Below are positions 34,037 through 43,474 of a stretch of 64,000 nt of DNA, piece by piece (the stretch's first letter is position 1; every line of letters starts with the position of its first letter). Source of the DNA: Desulfatibacillum aliphaticivorans DSM 15576 (GTDB taxonomy: Bacteria; Desulfobacterota; Desulfobacteria; Desulfobacterales; Desulfatibacillaceae). The notes beneath the pieces were generated by a model. That model was not told the origin of the DNA. It was given only the letters and a program-made list of their open reading frames with translations, and did no database searches. Location of the stretch: positions 248,001-312,000 of the forward strand of contig NZ_AUCT01000003.1 in NCBI RefSeq assembly GCF_000429905.1. The letters are read 5' to 3'. Position numbers and translations under genes: made by a program.

Positions 34037-35086
34037 ATGCCATTTGAAACCGGGTTCGGCCAGGACGACGGCCTGGGCAAGGAAGAAAAGGAATTCGAAG
34101 ACATCTATGGCGAAGAGTTAACCATAGAGCGTTTTCAAAAAATGGAGCGCCGCATCACGGTCCAATGGGTAATCCTACTGGCCTTGGTGGTTGCCTTGGC
34201 CTCGTTCATGGCGGTGAACTTCACCCAGCGTTTGACCACGATCGCAGACAAGGGCGACGTCAAGGTGGAAGGTCTGACCAAGGACGTCAACCAAAAGGTG
34301 GAAGCCCTCATGAAGGAGTTGGACGGCGCCGAAGACGAATTGCAGGAAAAAATCGCGTCAGTGTCCAAACAGGCGGGCGAGGTGCAAGGCCTCTTGGACC
34401 AAGCCACCAAAAGCATTCAGGCCTCCAAGGTGGACCGGAGCGAAGTCCAAAATCTTCTTAAGGAAGAACGGGAGTATACGGATAAAGCCGTTCATGACGC
34501 CCGGGTGAAAACCGACAATTTTAAAGCCGCTGTTTTGGCGACCATGGACGAGGAAATTAAAAAGCTGGAAAAGGGCTTGAAGGACGATGACGCCGCTCAG
34601 GCCAAAAAAACGGCCGCCCTGGCCAAATCCATTGAAACAACCAAGCGGGAGATGGAGGATCAGGAAGACGCCCTGACGACCTTCAGGACGGACCTTGGCG
34701 CCTTTTCCGAGGACGTATTCGCCGTCAAAAAGGATAGCGCCAAAACCGCCGCAGACATCAAGACTCTCAAGGATGACGTGCAGGCCCTGCGCAAAGAGCA
34801 GGAAGCCGTCCTGAGTGCGACCAAGTCGGAAATGGAAAAGTCCGTGGAGCGCAAGCTGGAGAGCATGGAAAAGAGGCTCGCCGCTCTGGAGGTGATGCTG
34901 AAAGCCTCCTCCGGAGCCGCTCCGGCGGCCAGTGCAGCCAAACCGGCGGCGACGACGCCTCCGGCCGCGCCCGGCGCCGCAAAGTCAACGACGGAGGAAA
35001 AACCCGCGACCCCCGCGCCGGCTCGTACGGTCCCCGTGCCCCTGCCCGGAGACGGCGATTTTATGGAGCAGGATTTGGGCAATTAA
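34037..35086 (+). CDS. Single-pass membrane protein with long coiled coil
   Basis: A 349-residue protein. A cytoplasmic acidic N-terminus (1-40) is followed by one membrane span (about 44-63), then a long, highly charged coiled coil (about 75-290), and a Pro/Ala-rich disordered tail. The layout resembles generic spacer or tether proteins, not a known enzyme. It starts 16 bases after guaA and ends at a strong terminator, so it is probably read from the guaA transcript. The function is unknown. Confidence 0.65.
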   Translation: MPFETGFGQDDGLGKEEKEFEDIYGEELTIERFQKMERRITVQWVILLALVVALASFMAVNFTQRLTTIADKGDVKVEGLTKDVNQKVEALMKELDGAEDELQEKIASVSKQAGEVQGLLDQATKSIQASKVDRSEVQNLLKEEREYTDKAVHDARVKTDNFKAAVLATMDEEIKKLEKGLKDDDAAQAKKTAALAKSIETTKREMEDQEDALTTFRTDLGAFSEDVFAVKKDSAKTAADIKTLKDDVQALRKEQEAVLSATKSEMEKSVERKLESMEKRLAALEVMLKASSGAAPAASAAKPAATTPPAAPGAAKSTTEEKPATPAPARTVPVPLPGDGDFMEQDLGN

Positions 35087-35105
35087 ACGGAAGCATTGAA
35101 TCGAC

Positions 35106-35155
35106 AAGGCCGGCGGCGGGAGCTTAACCAAGCATCCGCCGCCGGCCTTTTTTTT
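35106..35155 (+). terminator. Terminator of the guaA operon
   Basis: AAGGCCGGCGGCGG ... CCGCCGCCGGCCTT stem with a 16-base loop, followed by T8, about 20 bases after the stop of the coiled-coil gene. It abuts the stop codon of the convergent kdsB. Confidence 0.9.
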
Positions 35156-35891
35156 ATTGGTCTTTCAAAAGCGCTTCTATGCGGGCGATGTCTTCGGGCA
35201 GGTCAACTTCGGGGGAATCGAAGGCGGTCACGACCGTCTTGATGCCCAGGCCGTATTCCAAAGCCCGAAGCTGCTCCAGCTTTTCGATCTTCTCCAAATG
35301 GCCCTCCGGCAGGGAGCAAAACTCCGCCAAAAAATCCATGGTGTAAGCGTACACGCCCAAATGCTTGTATGTGTCGAACTCCATGTTCCCGTCCCGGTCG
35401 TGGGGAATGGTAGCCCGGGAAAAATACAAAGCCCAGCCGTCCTGGTCGAAAACCATTTTAACGTCCTTGGGATCGGTCAACTCCCGTTCGTTTACAATGG
35501 CGAAAGCCAGGGTGGTCATACCGGTTCCGGGGTCGCCGATCAAAGGGGCCGTCACCTCGTCAATGCATTCGGGATCAAACACGGGCTGATCGCCCTGGAC
35601 GTTCACCACAATGTCCGAGCCGGTCAGGCCCAAAGTGCGCCCGGCCTCAAAGACCCGGTCCGTACCCGACCGGCAGGCGTCCGAGGTCATGACCGCCTTG
35701 CCGCCGAAATTCTCCACGGCGGAGACGATGCGTTCATCGTCCGTAGCCACGGCCACGCCCGTCACGCTGGAGGCCGCGGCCGCCCGTTCGTAGACTCTTT
35801 GGATCATGGGTTTGCCGGCAATCAGGGCCAGGGGCTTGGCCTCAAACCGGGTGGACCCGTACCTGGCCGGAATTATAACAACTACTTTCAT
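35154..35891 (-). CDS. kdsB: 3-deoxy-manno-octulosonate cytidylyltransferase
   Basis: KdsB couples CMP to Kdo for lipopolysaccharide synthesis in the cytoplasm. The 245-residue protein shows VIIPARYGSTRFEAKPLA (nucleotide-binding start), VATDDERI, SGTDRVFEA, NVQGDQPVFDPE and YKHLGVYAYTMDFL in family order and at typical length (about 245-250). It is convergent with guaA. This gene is evidence for a Kdo-bearing outer membrane. Confidence 0.96.
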   Translation of the reverse strand: MKVVVIIPARYGSTRFEAKPLALIAGKPMIQRVYERAAAASSVTGVAVATDDERIVSAVENFGGKAVMTSDACRSGTDRVFEAGRTLGLTGSDIVVNVQGDQPVFDPECIDEVTAPLIGDPGTGMTTLAFAIVNERELTDPKDVKMVFDQDGWALYFSRATIPHDRDGNMEFDTYKHLGVYAYTMDFLAEFCSLPEGHLEKIEKLEQLRALEYGLGIKTVVTAFDSPEVDLPEDIARIEALLKDQ

Positions 35892-36102
35892 GTGCGACTC
35901 CCTTTATGGAAGAAATCATGCATTTATCTATTTATCCAATCGTTAAACTTCGATTGACTCCCGACGGGATAACTCTATAACATAAACCTGCGTCCAAGGC
36001 CAAAGGACGCTTATCAAAAACCGCCTGTTTGTGCTAAGATGAAGCAAGTAAATATTATGCTCTACAAAAAACAATCAGTCATGCAAGGATAAACCTTTCT
36101 CA

Positions 36103-36873
36103 ATGAATCCCGACTTTTTAAAAAAAATACTGGATGGGGTCGCCGCCGGAGACACTCCGGTGGAGCAGGCCATGGACAAACTGCGCCACTTTTCCCACGA
36201 AGACCTGGGCTTCGCCCACGTGGATCACCATAGGGGCCTGCGCAAAGGCTTTCCCGAGGTGATTTTCGGCCAGGGCAAGACCGCAGAGCAGATTTGCGGG
36301 ATCATGGAAAAAATGGCGGCCCAGGACGACGTCATTCTGGTCACCAGGGTGGACCGGGAAAAGGCGCATGCGGTTTTAAAGGCCTTTCCCGAGGCCGAAT
36401 ACCACGCCCAGCCCCGGATGATCATGTACGCCCCCAATCCCATCCGGGAAAAAGGCCGGGGAGAGATTGTGGCGCTTTCGGCCGGAACCTCAGACATTCC
36501 CGTGGCCATGGAGGCGGTTTTGACGGCCCGGGCCATGGGCAACAGGGTCCGCACCATCTTTGACGTGGGCGTGGCGGGCCTGCACCGGTTGTACGCGCAT
36601 CGGGAAATCCTGGACCAGGCTTCGGTGCTGGTGGTCGTGGCCGGCATGGAAGGCGCCCTGCCCAGCGTGGTGGCCGGGTTGGTTCCCCGCCCGGTCATCG
36701 CCGTGCCCACAAGCGTGGGGTACGGCACCAGTTTCGGCGGTCTGACCGCGCTGTTATCCATGCTGAACAGCTGCGCGTCCAACGTGGCGGTGGTGAATAT
36801 CGACAATGGCTTTGGCGCCGGATACATGGCTTCCATGATCAATATGGATATGGAAAGAGAGATCGCCAAGTAG
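36103..36873 (+). CDS. larB: Nickel-pincer nucleotide cofactor biosynthesis protein LarB
   Basis: LarB carboxylates nicotinic acid adenine dinucleotide and cleaves its phosphoanhydride bond in the first step of the nickel-pincer cofactor pathway. The 256-residue protein has FAHVDHHRGLRKGFPEVIFG near the N-terminus and the PurE-like C-terminal domain (VALSAGTSDIPVAMEAV, VVVAGMEGALPSVVAGL, VPTSVGYGTSFGGLTALL). LarC and LarE are not in this window, so the pathway is split or the gene works alone. It ends before a strong terminator. The ribosome-binding site is weak (AAGGATAAACC). Confidence 0.93.
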   Translation: MNPDFLKKILDGVAAGDTPVEQAMDKLRHFSHEDLGFAHVDHHRGLRKGFPEVIFGQGKTAEQICGIMEKMAAQDDVILVTRVDREKAHAVLKAFPEAEYHAQPRMIMYAPNPIREKGRGEIVALSAGTSDIPVAMEAVLTARAMGNRVRTIFDVGVAGLHRLYAHREILDQASVLVVVAGMEGALPSVVAGLVPRPVIAVPTSVGYGTSFGGLTALLSMLNSCASNVAVVNIDNGFGAGYMASMINMDMEREIAK

Positions 36874-36955
36874 GAAATAGAAGCATGTTTTGTCCATTAG
36901 CGCCGTTTTCTTAAGCTGACGGCTGCTTTCTGATATATCCACCGGCATACCAATA

Positions 36956-36989
36956 AGCCTGGGCGCCCTGCGCCCGGGCTTTTTTTTTA
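36956..36989 (+). terminator. Terminator downstream of larB
   Basis: An 11-bp stem AGCCTGGGCGC/GCGCCCGGGCT with a three-base loop is followed by nine T residues. The rest of the 36874-37236 spacer shows no gene. Confidence 0.9.
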
Positions 36990-37236
36990 TGGAATCGCCC
37001 CTGTTCCGGCCGTGGTAAACCATGTTATTTTTCCGTAAAAAAAAATGACAAGAAAATATACCGTGTGTTAGAAAATTATGACAGAGGTTCAAACGCACAG
37101 TTTTTTTCCGATCCGCCGCGCAGCGGCGCTGCCCCCAGCGCTCTGACAGGCGGCGTTTCTTCAATGTTTGTTCGGCAGCCCGTAGATCGACCGGTAAACG
37201 CGCTGATTGTGTTTAACAAGTGCAGGAGGAATTCCC

Positions 37237-37722
37237 ATGGCTGATAAGCCAACTGTTGCATCGCTGGAAAAAAAGATACGAGAATTGGAAATAAGAAACG
37301 GGGAGTTGGAAGAGACTAACAAGGCTTTGCGAACGCTTATCGAGCAAACCCGCATGGCTTCCCAGGATTTTCAACAGCGCGTAGTGGCCAACGTAGAAGA
37401 CCTGGTCATGGTGTACGTGGCCAGGCTGCAGGACACGGACCTGGACGTGGATCAAAGCATCTTTGTTAACGTGATTGAGCAGAATTTATCGGAAATTGTC
37501 GCGCCTTTCATGCGGCGCATCGGAAGCCAGCACGCCAATCTTACGCCTCGGGAGATCGAGGTGGCCAACCTGGTCAGGATGGGAGTGAAAAGCAAGGACA
37601 TCGCCAAGCTGCTGAAGATATCCAAACGGGCGGTGGAGTTTCACAGAGACAGCCTGCGTAAAAAACTGGGGCTTAAGAAAACCAAAAAGAACCTCAGAGC
37701 CTATCTGGCTTCCCTGGGATAG
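37237..37722 (+). CDS. LuxR-type HTH transcriptional regulator without a receiver or PAS domain
   Basis: A 161-residue protein. A coiled-coil-like N-terminus (LEKKIRELEIRNGELEETNK) leads to a linker and a C-terminal LuxR helix-turn-helix (LTPREIEVANLVRMGVKSKD ... KRAVEFHRDSLRKKLGLKKT). The segment matches the C-terminal half of PAS-LuxR regulators common in these bacteria, but the PAS sensor is missing. The ATG at 37237 is preceded by AGGAGGAATTCCC. The signal and target genes are unknown. Confidence 0.85.
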   Translation: MADKPTVASLEKKIRELEIRNGELEETNKALRTLIEQTRMASQDFQQRVVANVEDLVMVYVARLQDTDLDVDQSIFVNVIEQNLSEIVAPFMRRIGSQHANLTPREIEVANLVRMGVKSKDIAKLLKISKRAVEFHRDSLRKKLGLKKTKKNLRAYLASLG

Positions 37723-37746
37723 AAGGCGCCGGCTTGCTCCGTTAAC

Positions 37747-38262
37747 CTATTTGAATCCGGGGCAGGCCGACAGGTTTTGGATAAAATCTGTCAGTGCGGA
37801 AGTAAAGGCGGATTTGACCAAGTCTCCGGTCCCGGTTCTGCCCGCGCCTTCGCAAATGCCTTCCCAGACAACCTTGCCGGAGGAAGGGTCCGTGAACACG
37901 GCCTGCGCCTGGATAACGCCCTTAAGCATGCCTTGGGCGAAACCCACCATAACGTTAAAGTCGAGAGACTGAATTTTTAAGGTGAGATTCAGCTCCGCCC
38001 GCCCCGGCGATTTTGCATTGCCTGCAATCTCCAAGGCCTGGGAAGCCGCTTGATGCAGAATTTCGGCAACCGGGCGGTCGCTCATATAAGCGCCTATGGA
38101 GAGCCCGCCTCCCTGGCGAATTTTTTGCATGACATGGCATGGGTCTTTCTTCCGCAGGTCTTTGGTTTCTGTCAGACTCACGGATTTCGCCGTGGACAGA
38201 GCCCCAGGCGCGATAATGTCTGATGGAACCTGATAATCCCTCCAGACAGTGTTCATTGCCAT
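37747..38262 (-). CDS. Hypothetical protein, possible YajG-like fold
   Basis: A 171-residue protein of unknown function. The pattern (VARIABLE VSLTET-KDLRKKDPCHVM, RPVAEILHQAASQALE, LNLTLKIQSLDFNVMVGFAQ, IQAQAVFTDPSSGKVVWEG) resembles the YajG-like lipoprotein fold, but it has no signal peptide or lipobox from the ATG chosen at 38262. That ATG has AGGAGAATTGAC upstream. An in-frame extension to 38340 is Pro/Gly-rich and overlaps a hairpin. It follows rpsU on the same strand. Confidence 0.5.
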   Translation of the reverse strand: MAMNTVWRDYQVPSDIIAPGALSTAKSVSLTETKDLRKKDPCHVMQKIRQGGGLSIGAYMSDRPVAEILHQAASQALEIAGNAKSPGRAELNLTLKIQSLDFNVMVGFAQGMLKGVIQAQAVFTDPSSGKVVWEGICEGAGRTGTGDLVKSAFTSALTDFIQNLSACPGFK

Positions 38263-38363
38263 GTCAATTCTCCTGCTCAATTCGGCTGGTGCGGGCGGCG
38301 CCATTGAACCAAACGGCGCCCCGCCCGAGCCGCCCAGCAAGGCTGTTTAAAAGCGCGGTCCTG

Positions 38364-38564
38364 TTAACGGCGCCTTTGGTTAGCCCGAAGTTCAATCCTG
38401 CGCCTTCTTTTAGCGGCTTTCGCCCTTTTGCGGCGCTTTTTCACACTGGGTTTTTCGTAAAAGCGTTTTTCTTTGAGCTGGGTGAGGACGCCTTCCTTGC
38501 GGAGCATCTTTTTAAGGACCTTAACGGCTCTTTCCAGTTGATTATCTTGAACTGTAACCTGCAA
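38364..38564 (-). CDS. rpsU: 30S ribosomal protein S21
   Basis: A 66-residue small-subunit protein that helps mRNA binding. VTVQDNQLERAVKVLKKMLR, KEGVLTQLKEKRFYEKPS and the Arg-rich tail are characteristic. The start codon is TTG at 38564, preceded by GGAGGTACAAT, which is uncommon for a ribosomal protein. No in-frame ATG gives a better start. Confidence 0.95.
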   Translation of the reverse strand: MQVTVQDNQLERAVKVLKKMLRKEGVLTQLKEKRFYEKPSVKKRRKRAKAAKRRRRIELRANQRRR

Positions 38565-38682
38565 ATTGTACCTCCTTATATTTCAGGCTTTCGGGTTTAC
38601 ATTCCCGTCTGCGCTCATAATTGCAAAAAAACTTCATCCCCTGCCGATAATTGCGGCCTTCGTTCCTTGGTTTCAGGGGAGC

Positions 38683-38721
38683 AAAAAAACCGTAAAGACT
38701 CGAAAAAACAGCCTTTACGGT
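38683..38721 (-). terminator. Terminator-like hairpin between the 38827 gene and rpsU
   Basis: On the minus strand ACCGTAAAG ... CTTTACGGT with a 15-base loop is followed by a run of seven T. It lies about 106 bases after the 38827-39354 stop and 120 bases before rpsU. It is either the terminator of the former or a leader attenuator of rpsU. Confidence 0.6.
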
Positions 38722-38826
38722 CCGCACCCAATAATTTGCGCGTTGGCCCGCAATAAAACGAACGGCCATGCCCCTAGGTGGAGCATCCGCCTTGGTAGCA
38801 TAACATCAACCGCTACGCAACCTTTT

Positions 38827-39354
38827 TTATAATTTAGCCATGCAGCCTAATTTTCTGGCCAACTTGCCCATAGCCACAACCCGCTGCCGCATAGCCGGGA
38901 CATTTTGCAGTTCCTGTTCCCCTCCCGCCGTTTCCGCCGAAAAAATAGCGGTAAGAAGCTCTTTTTCCATATGAATGGCCTCAAAACCCTCCATGTTCGC
39001 CAGGGCTTTAAAGGAGTCCAAAGACGCCCCAAAGGCTTGGGGGTCGCCGTTTTCAATGTCATCCGGGGTGAAGGTCCAGACAACCTGGGAATCCACGGGA
39101 ATCTCAATCTTGGCGGACACAATTTCTTTAAACCGCTTGCCCGGGACGAACCTGAAACGCATATAATAAGCGCCGCACATCCCCTCAACAAAGGGCGGAT
39201 ACACCCCGCGCACCTTGGCGCCAAAGTCGAAAATCCCCCCCATGGAGCCGAGCCTGGCGCTTAACGGCCTACGCAAACGCAGTATAAACGCACAGGCCGC
39301 AATCAGGGCGACCGCCAAAACTATTATAATCAAACTCAATATTTTCAGAGACAT
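38827..39354 (-). CDS. Hypothetical membrane-anchored protein
   Basis: A 175-residue protein with one N-terminal membrane span (about 5-27) followed by a soluble domain (FDFGAKVRGVYPPFVEGMCG ... ENGDPQAFGASLDSFK). I do not recognise a family. It probably sits in the inner membrane facing the periplasm. The ATG at 39354 is preferred to a TTG at 39363. Confidence 0.55.
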   Translation of the reverse strand: MSLKILSLIIIVLAVALIAACAFILRLRRPLSARLGSMGGIFDFGAKVRGVYPPFVEGMCGAYYMRFRFVPGKRFKEIVSAKIEIPVDSQVVWTFTPDDIENGDPQAFGASLDSFKALANMEGFEAIHMEKELLTAIFSAETAGGEQELQNVPAMRQRVVAMGKLARKLGCMAKL

Positions 39355-39537
39355 ATATACCAAGCTCTTTCAAGGCTTCTGATGCTTCACAATGTAGTAG
39401 CGTTGTTTACACCATACCAAATCGATTCCAATGACGCCAACAAAAACTTAATACATCATGCCCTGTTCGCAACGCATTCTTGCATGGGGGCGACGAAAGC
39501 CTTTATTGGCGGGTTGAAAGGAATGAGGCTTGGGGGA

Positions 39538-42500
39538 TTATTTTTCATTAAGAATTTTTCGGACTTTTTGGGCCAGTCCTTTGCCGGAGAAGGGCTTCTG
39601 AATAAACTGCACCCCTTCGTCCAGCACCCCTCTATGGGCGATGACGTTGTCCGTATAGCCGGACATATAAAGAACTTTCAAAGCCGGCAGCATTTCCAGG
39701 GCTTTGTTATAAAGCTCCCTTCCGTTCATTTCAGGCATGACCACGTCCGTGAGCAGCAGGTGGATGGGCTCCGTACTGGACTGGATGATCTTTAGGGCCT
39801 CTGCGCTGCCCTTAGCTGCAAGAGTTTTGTAGCCTCTTCGTTTCAGGATGGTTCCGGCAAGATGCAGGACGTTCTCATTATCTTCCACCAGCAGAATTGT
39901 TTCGTCCCCGTCCAGTGTGATCACAGCCTTTTTTTCAGGCCCGCCCGCCGGAGGGCTTTCTTCCGCAACCGGCAGGTAAATCTTGAACGTGGCGCCCTGC
40001 CCTTCCTCGCTGTACAACCAGATGCTTCCGCCGTGCTGTTTGACGATTCCGTAAACCGTCGCAAGCCCCAGGCCGGTGCCGTGCTTTCCTTTGGTGGAGA
40101 AAAAGGGTTCAAACGCCCTTTCCCGGGCGGCCTGATCCATGCCCTGACCGGTATCGCTGATGACCAGGGCCGCATACCGTCCCGGCTGAACTTCGGAATG
40201 CAGTTTGGCGTAGTCTGCATCCAGATCCGCCATGCCGGTTTCCAGGGTCAGCACCCCGCCGTTGGGCATGGCGTCGGCCGCATTCACCGCCAGGTTCATA
40301 ATCACTTGTTCTATCTGCCCTGCATCGGCCATGACCGGCAAAACCTTCTGCGACGAAATCACCCTGATTTCAATATCTTCCGGGATAGTGCGGCGTAACA
40401 GGTTTTTAAACGCCCCAAGGGTTTTCGATATATCCAAAGGCTTGAACTCAAGAGTCTGCTTCCGGCTGAAAGCCAAAAGCTGACGCACCAGGTTTCTCGC
40501 CCTCAAGCCTGCGCCCAGGATTTCTTCCACAGCCTCCCGCTTGGGGTCGTCCGGCCCTATGTCGTCGGACAGGATCTCCCCGAAACCGATTATGGGGGAA
40601 AGCAGGTTGTTCAGGTCGTGGGCCACGCCGCCCGCAAGGCGCCCTATGGACTCCAGTTTCTGCGACATGGAAAGCTGCTCCTGCAATTGCTCCTTTTCCT
40701 TTTCCATGTTTTTCCGCGCTGAGATATCACGCAAAATCACATGAGTCGCCATGGCGGCTCCCATGGAAAAGGCGGAAGTCAGGACCTCCACGTCCACGGG
40801 CTTGCCGTCCATCCGAAGCATCTGCATTTCGACAAGCGGCAGGGGGCGGCCCTCCGCATCCAGGATGTCCCTCCTTTTTGCAGCCAAGGATCGGAATTCA
40901 GGAGCGACCAGGTCAAGAATGGGCTTGCCTACAATGTCCTCATCCTTTTTTGCGCCAAAAAGATTCAGGCAGGCTTGATTAACCAGGAAAACCTTGCCGT
41001 CCAGAGCGGTGAACACAGCGTCCGGAGAATGCATGAACAGGCTGCGGTACCGGTTCTCACTGTCTTGCAGGACTTGCTCAGCCATCTTGCTTTCCGTAAT
41101 GTCCTCAACCATGGCGATGAAGTATTCCACCGCCCCGGCGCTGTTTCTCACAGCCGTGACCGCCGTCCGCCCCCAGACCATGTCTCCGTTCTTATGCAGG
41201 TAGCGCTTTTCCATGATTTTAAGGGTTTCCTCGCCCGCAGCGATGCTTTTAATAAGCCGCTGGCTTGCCTTCCTTTCATCCGGGTGGGTCCATTCAAGAA
41301 AAGAACGCGCGCAAATTTCCTTTTCAGTATAGCCCACCAACTCACGCAGGGCCTTGTTGGAGCGTATTGGAAAACCGTTGGGCGCCACCATAATGATGCC
41401 TATGGGCGCCTGCTCAAACAGGGTTCTGAAACGGCTTTCGCTCTCTTTGAACGAATGCTCGGCCCATTTCCTTTCCGTCACGTCGATGGAAAGGACGAAA
41501 ATCCCCTCCGGGACAGGCTGGATGCTCAATTCAAACCACCGGTTCGACCCGTTTCCATAATAAAATACGTTCTCCACCTGATGGGAGACGCGATTGATCA
41601 TGCCGTCCTGCATCAAGGCGAAAATTTCGGTCTGTTCTATTCCCGGATACAGATCCAGCATGCTTTTGCCGGTCATATCCTGTTTGTTCATGCGTCCGTG
41701 CTTGGCGGCCGCGTCGTTCAGGTATATGTAGGACCAATCAAAACCGATAATCTGGCAGCCTTCCAGCATGTTGTCCAGGGTGGCGCGAAACCGTTTCTCG
41801 CGCTCGATTATCTCGTCCTCCGCCTTCTTTCTGTCCGATATGTCCCGCAAAAAATTGAGCGTGGCGGGCTTGCCTTCCCATTCTATGGGGGTGACGCTCA
41901 ACTCCACCCAACGGACATGGCCGGAATCATGAAGCAGCCGAAAGGAATAGCTGGAAGGAGGGGCCTCGCCCCGCAAGCGTTGTGCATGCCTTTCCGTCAC
42001 CAAGGCCAGGTCTTCGGGGTGGATAAAATCCGTCATATCCCGCGCCAACATGCCTTGGGGGTCCACGCCGGTGAAATCCCCCGCCTTGGCGTTCACAAAC
42101 CTGATTACACCGTTCTGCACAATGTAAATGGCCTCGCCGGCGTTCTCCACGAGCGCCCGATATTTGGCCTCGCTTTCCTGCAGGGCGCTCTCCGCCTTCT
42201 TTTGTTCCGTTATGTCATTAAAAATCTGTACCCGCGACTTGGATCCGTTCTCCTTTTTTAATGGAATGTCATACACTTCGTAGTGGCGATCTTTTGCCGG
42301 GGAGCGCCATTCCATTTTGCAAAACTCTTCTTGAAACGCCGCCCCGGTCCTGCAGGCCGGGCGCAAACCCGGCATGTCTTTAAAATATTGATGGCATAAC
42401 AAGTCGCCGGGTTCTCCAAATTCCGCCCTGATTTTTTCGTTGACGAATTCTATCCGCCTGTTTTCGTCCACCACGCAAACGCCGTAGGGAAATTTCTCCA

Positions 42501-42981
42501 AAACATCTTCAAACTTCTTGCGCTCCTTGAGGATGGCCTGGGCAGCCAGTTTCCGCTCGGTAATATCCTCTCCCACAGCCTGATACATCTCCGCCGCGCC
42601 GTTGGAATTGAAAAAGGCCCTGTTGGTCCACCTTTGCCAGCGGACGGACCCATCCGCGGCGACCACCTGGCGCTCGTGCGACATGGTGGGGCTCTCTTTC
42701 GTGAGAGCATGAATATTTTCCAGAACCGCATCCCGGTCCGGCTCCGGAAGAAGCAAAAGAAAGGAGGAGCCCACAAGCTCGTCATAAGCCTTGTTAAAAT
42801 AAGCGCAATAGGGCTGGTTGACGTAAACAATTTCGCCGTCAGGCAAAAAAATGCATATCAATCCTGGGGCTTTATCCATTAATGACCGCCAGCGGCTTTC
42901 GCTCTCCCGCAATCGGCTATTGTCACGCTGCAGAGAAAGGACCCGCTGTTCCAGCTCTTCATAAGACGGTTTATGAGACAT
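39538..42981 (-). CDS. Hybrid sensor histidine kinase with six PAS domains and a receiver
   Basis: A 1147-residue cytoplasmic kinase with no membrane span. After a short coiled coil, six PAS/PAC units run from about 30 to 760 (starts near SRWRSLM, KKFEDVL, AKYRALV, RFRATLD, SRFRTLF, NRYRSLF). The HisKA box GGVAHDLNNLLSPIIG carries the phospho-acceptor His788, and HATPase motifs are MNLAVNAADAMPNG, DTGQGM and KHGTGLGLATVYG. A C-terminal receiver (about 1026-1145) has Asp1079 in LLTDVVMPEM. Start: ATG at 42981 after TAGGTGAAC. It has no adjacent response regulator, so the signal and output are unknown. Confidence 0.93.
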   Translation of the reverse strand: MSHKPSYEELEQRVLSLQRDNSRLRESESRWRSLMDKAPGLICIFLPDGEIVYVNQPYCAYFNKAYDELVGSSFLLLLPEPDRDAVLENIHALTKESPTMSHERQVVAADGSVRWQRWTNRAFFNSNGAAEMYQAVGEDITERKLAAQAILKERKKFEDVLEKFPYGVCVVDENRRIEFVNEKIRAEFGEPGDLLCHQYFKDMPGLRPACRTGAAFQEEFCKMEWRSPAKDRHYEVYDIPLKKENGSKSRVQIFNDITEQKKAESALQESEAKYRALVENAGEAIYIVQNGVIRFVNAKAGDFTGVDPQGMLARDMTDFIHPEDLALVTERHAQRLRGEAPPSSYSFRLLHDSGHVRWVELSVTPIEWEGKPATLNFLRDISDRKKAEDEIIEREKRFRATLDNMLEGCQIIGFDWSYIYLNDAAAKHGRMNKQDMTGKSMLDLYPGIEQTEIFALMQDGMINRVSHQVENVFYYGNGSNRWFELSIQPVPEGIFVLSIDVTERKWAEHSFKESESRFRTLFEQAPIGIIMVAPNGFPIRSNKALRELVGYTEKEICARSFLEWTHPDERKASQRLIKSIAAGEETLKIMEKRYLHKNGDMVWGRTAVTAVRNSAGAVEYFIAMVEDITESKMAEQVLQDSENRYRSLFMHSPDAVFTALDGKVFLVNQACLNLFGAKKDEDIVGKPILDLVAPEFRSLAAKRRDILDAEGRPLPLVEMQMLRMDGKPVDVEVLTSAFSMGAAMATHVILRDISARKNMEKEKEQLQEQLSMSQKLESIGRLAGGVAHDLNNLLSPIIGFGEILSDDIGPDDPKREAVEEILGAGLRARNLVRQLLAFSRKQTLEFKPLDISKTLGAFKNLLRRTIPEDIEIRVISSQKVLPVMADAGQIEQVIMNLAVNAADAMPNGGVLTLETGMADLDADYAKLHSEVQPGRYAALVISDTGQGMDQAARERAFEPFFSTKGKHGTGLGLATVYGIVKQHGGSIWLYSEEGQGATFKIYLPVAEESPPAGGPEKKAVITLDGDETILLVEDNENVLHLAGTILKRRGYKTLAAKGSAEALKIIQSSTEPIHLLLTDVVMPEMNGRELYNKALEMLPALKVLYMSGYTDNVIAHRGVLDEGVQFIQKPFSGKGLAQKVRKILNEK

Positions 42982-43311
42982 GTTCACCTATTTACTGGGC
43001 TGCATGCTGCCGTTTTCCTGATTGTGCTGGTCCGAACAATGAGAAAGCGAAGGATGAGCAAATGCATTCAAATGACAGATCTAACGCCGCTATGTTTGTG
43101 ATTTTATATAAATAGGGTATCTAATTATCTTTTTGCAGTAAAGAAAAACATGGTTTCCTTTTTACGGCGGATCAATTTCTTGTGCAGGTAAGATGAAATC
43201 GGTTGGCTGAGTGAAGATCATGCCCAATCATTGAAAACCATAAAAACGCCGCACCAAGCAGGGGGCAGCCCTGCCTGGGGGCGACGTTTAGACGCGCAAA
43301 GCGCGTCGCGG

Positions 43312-43349
43312 GTAGCCCAGGCAGCGTGGTTTGCTGCCTGGGGCGCCCT
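43312..43349. repeat. Dispersed hairpin repeat, CCCAGGCAG...CTGCCTGGG type
   Basis: GTAGCCCAGGCAGC/GCTGCCTGGGGC stem, related to 24834-24864 and 58814-58842. The nearby GCAGCCCTGCCTGGGGGCG (43265-43283) is a partial second unit. Confidence 0.65.
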
Positions 43350-43410
43350 ACCATTGAAGGCGGATTCGACAATCTGGGGCTCAAACGTCAAACGTAGACC
43401 CCATTCAAAC

Positions 43411-43447
43411 TAAAAGGGCGGCCCCTTTTTTAAAAAAGAAGCCGCCC
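43411..43447 (-). terminator. Terminator of the acyl-CoA operon
   Basis: GGGCGGC/GCCGCCC with an inner CTTTTTT/AAAAAAG pairing, followed on the minus strand by TTTTA, about 28 bases after the acyl-CoA dehydrogenase stop. Confidence 0.8.
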
Positions 43448-43474
43448 TGTTTTATCGCTGGAGGGATTTGGAAA

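Larger units (their letters stand above)
42982..43474. other. Intergenic region with dispersed hairpin repeat and terminator
   Basis: About 490 bases. They hold GACGCGC-AAA-GCGCGTC, the CCCAGGCAG repeat and the acyl-CoA dehydrogenase terminator. No gene was recognised. Confidence 0.5.

Noticed and set aside
40741..42261. 506-codon plus-strand open frame opposite the hybrid kinase
   Set aside because: It is a shadow of the PAS/kinase gene, with no motif support.
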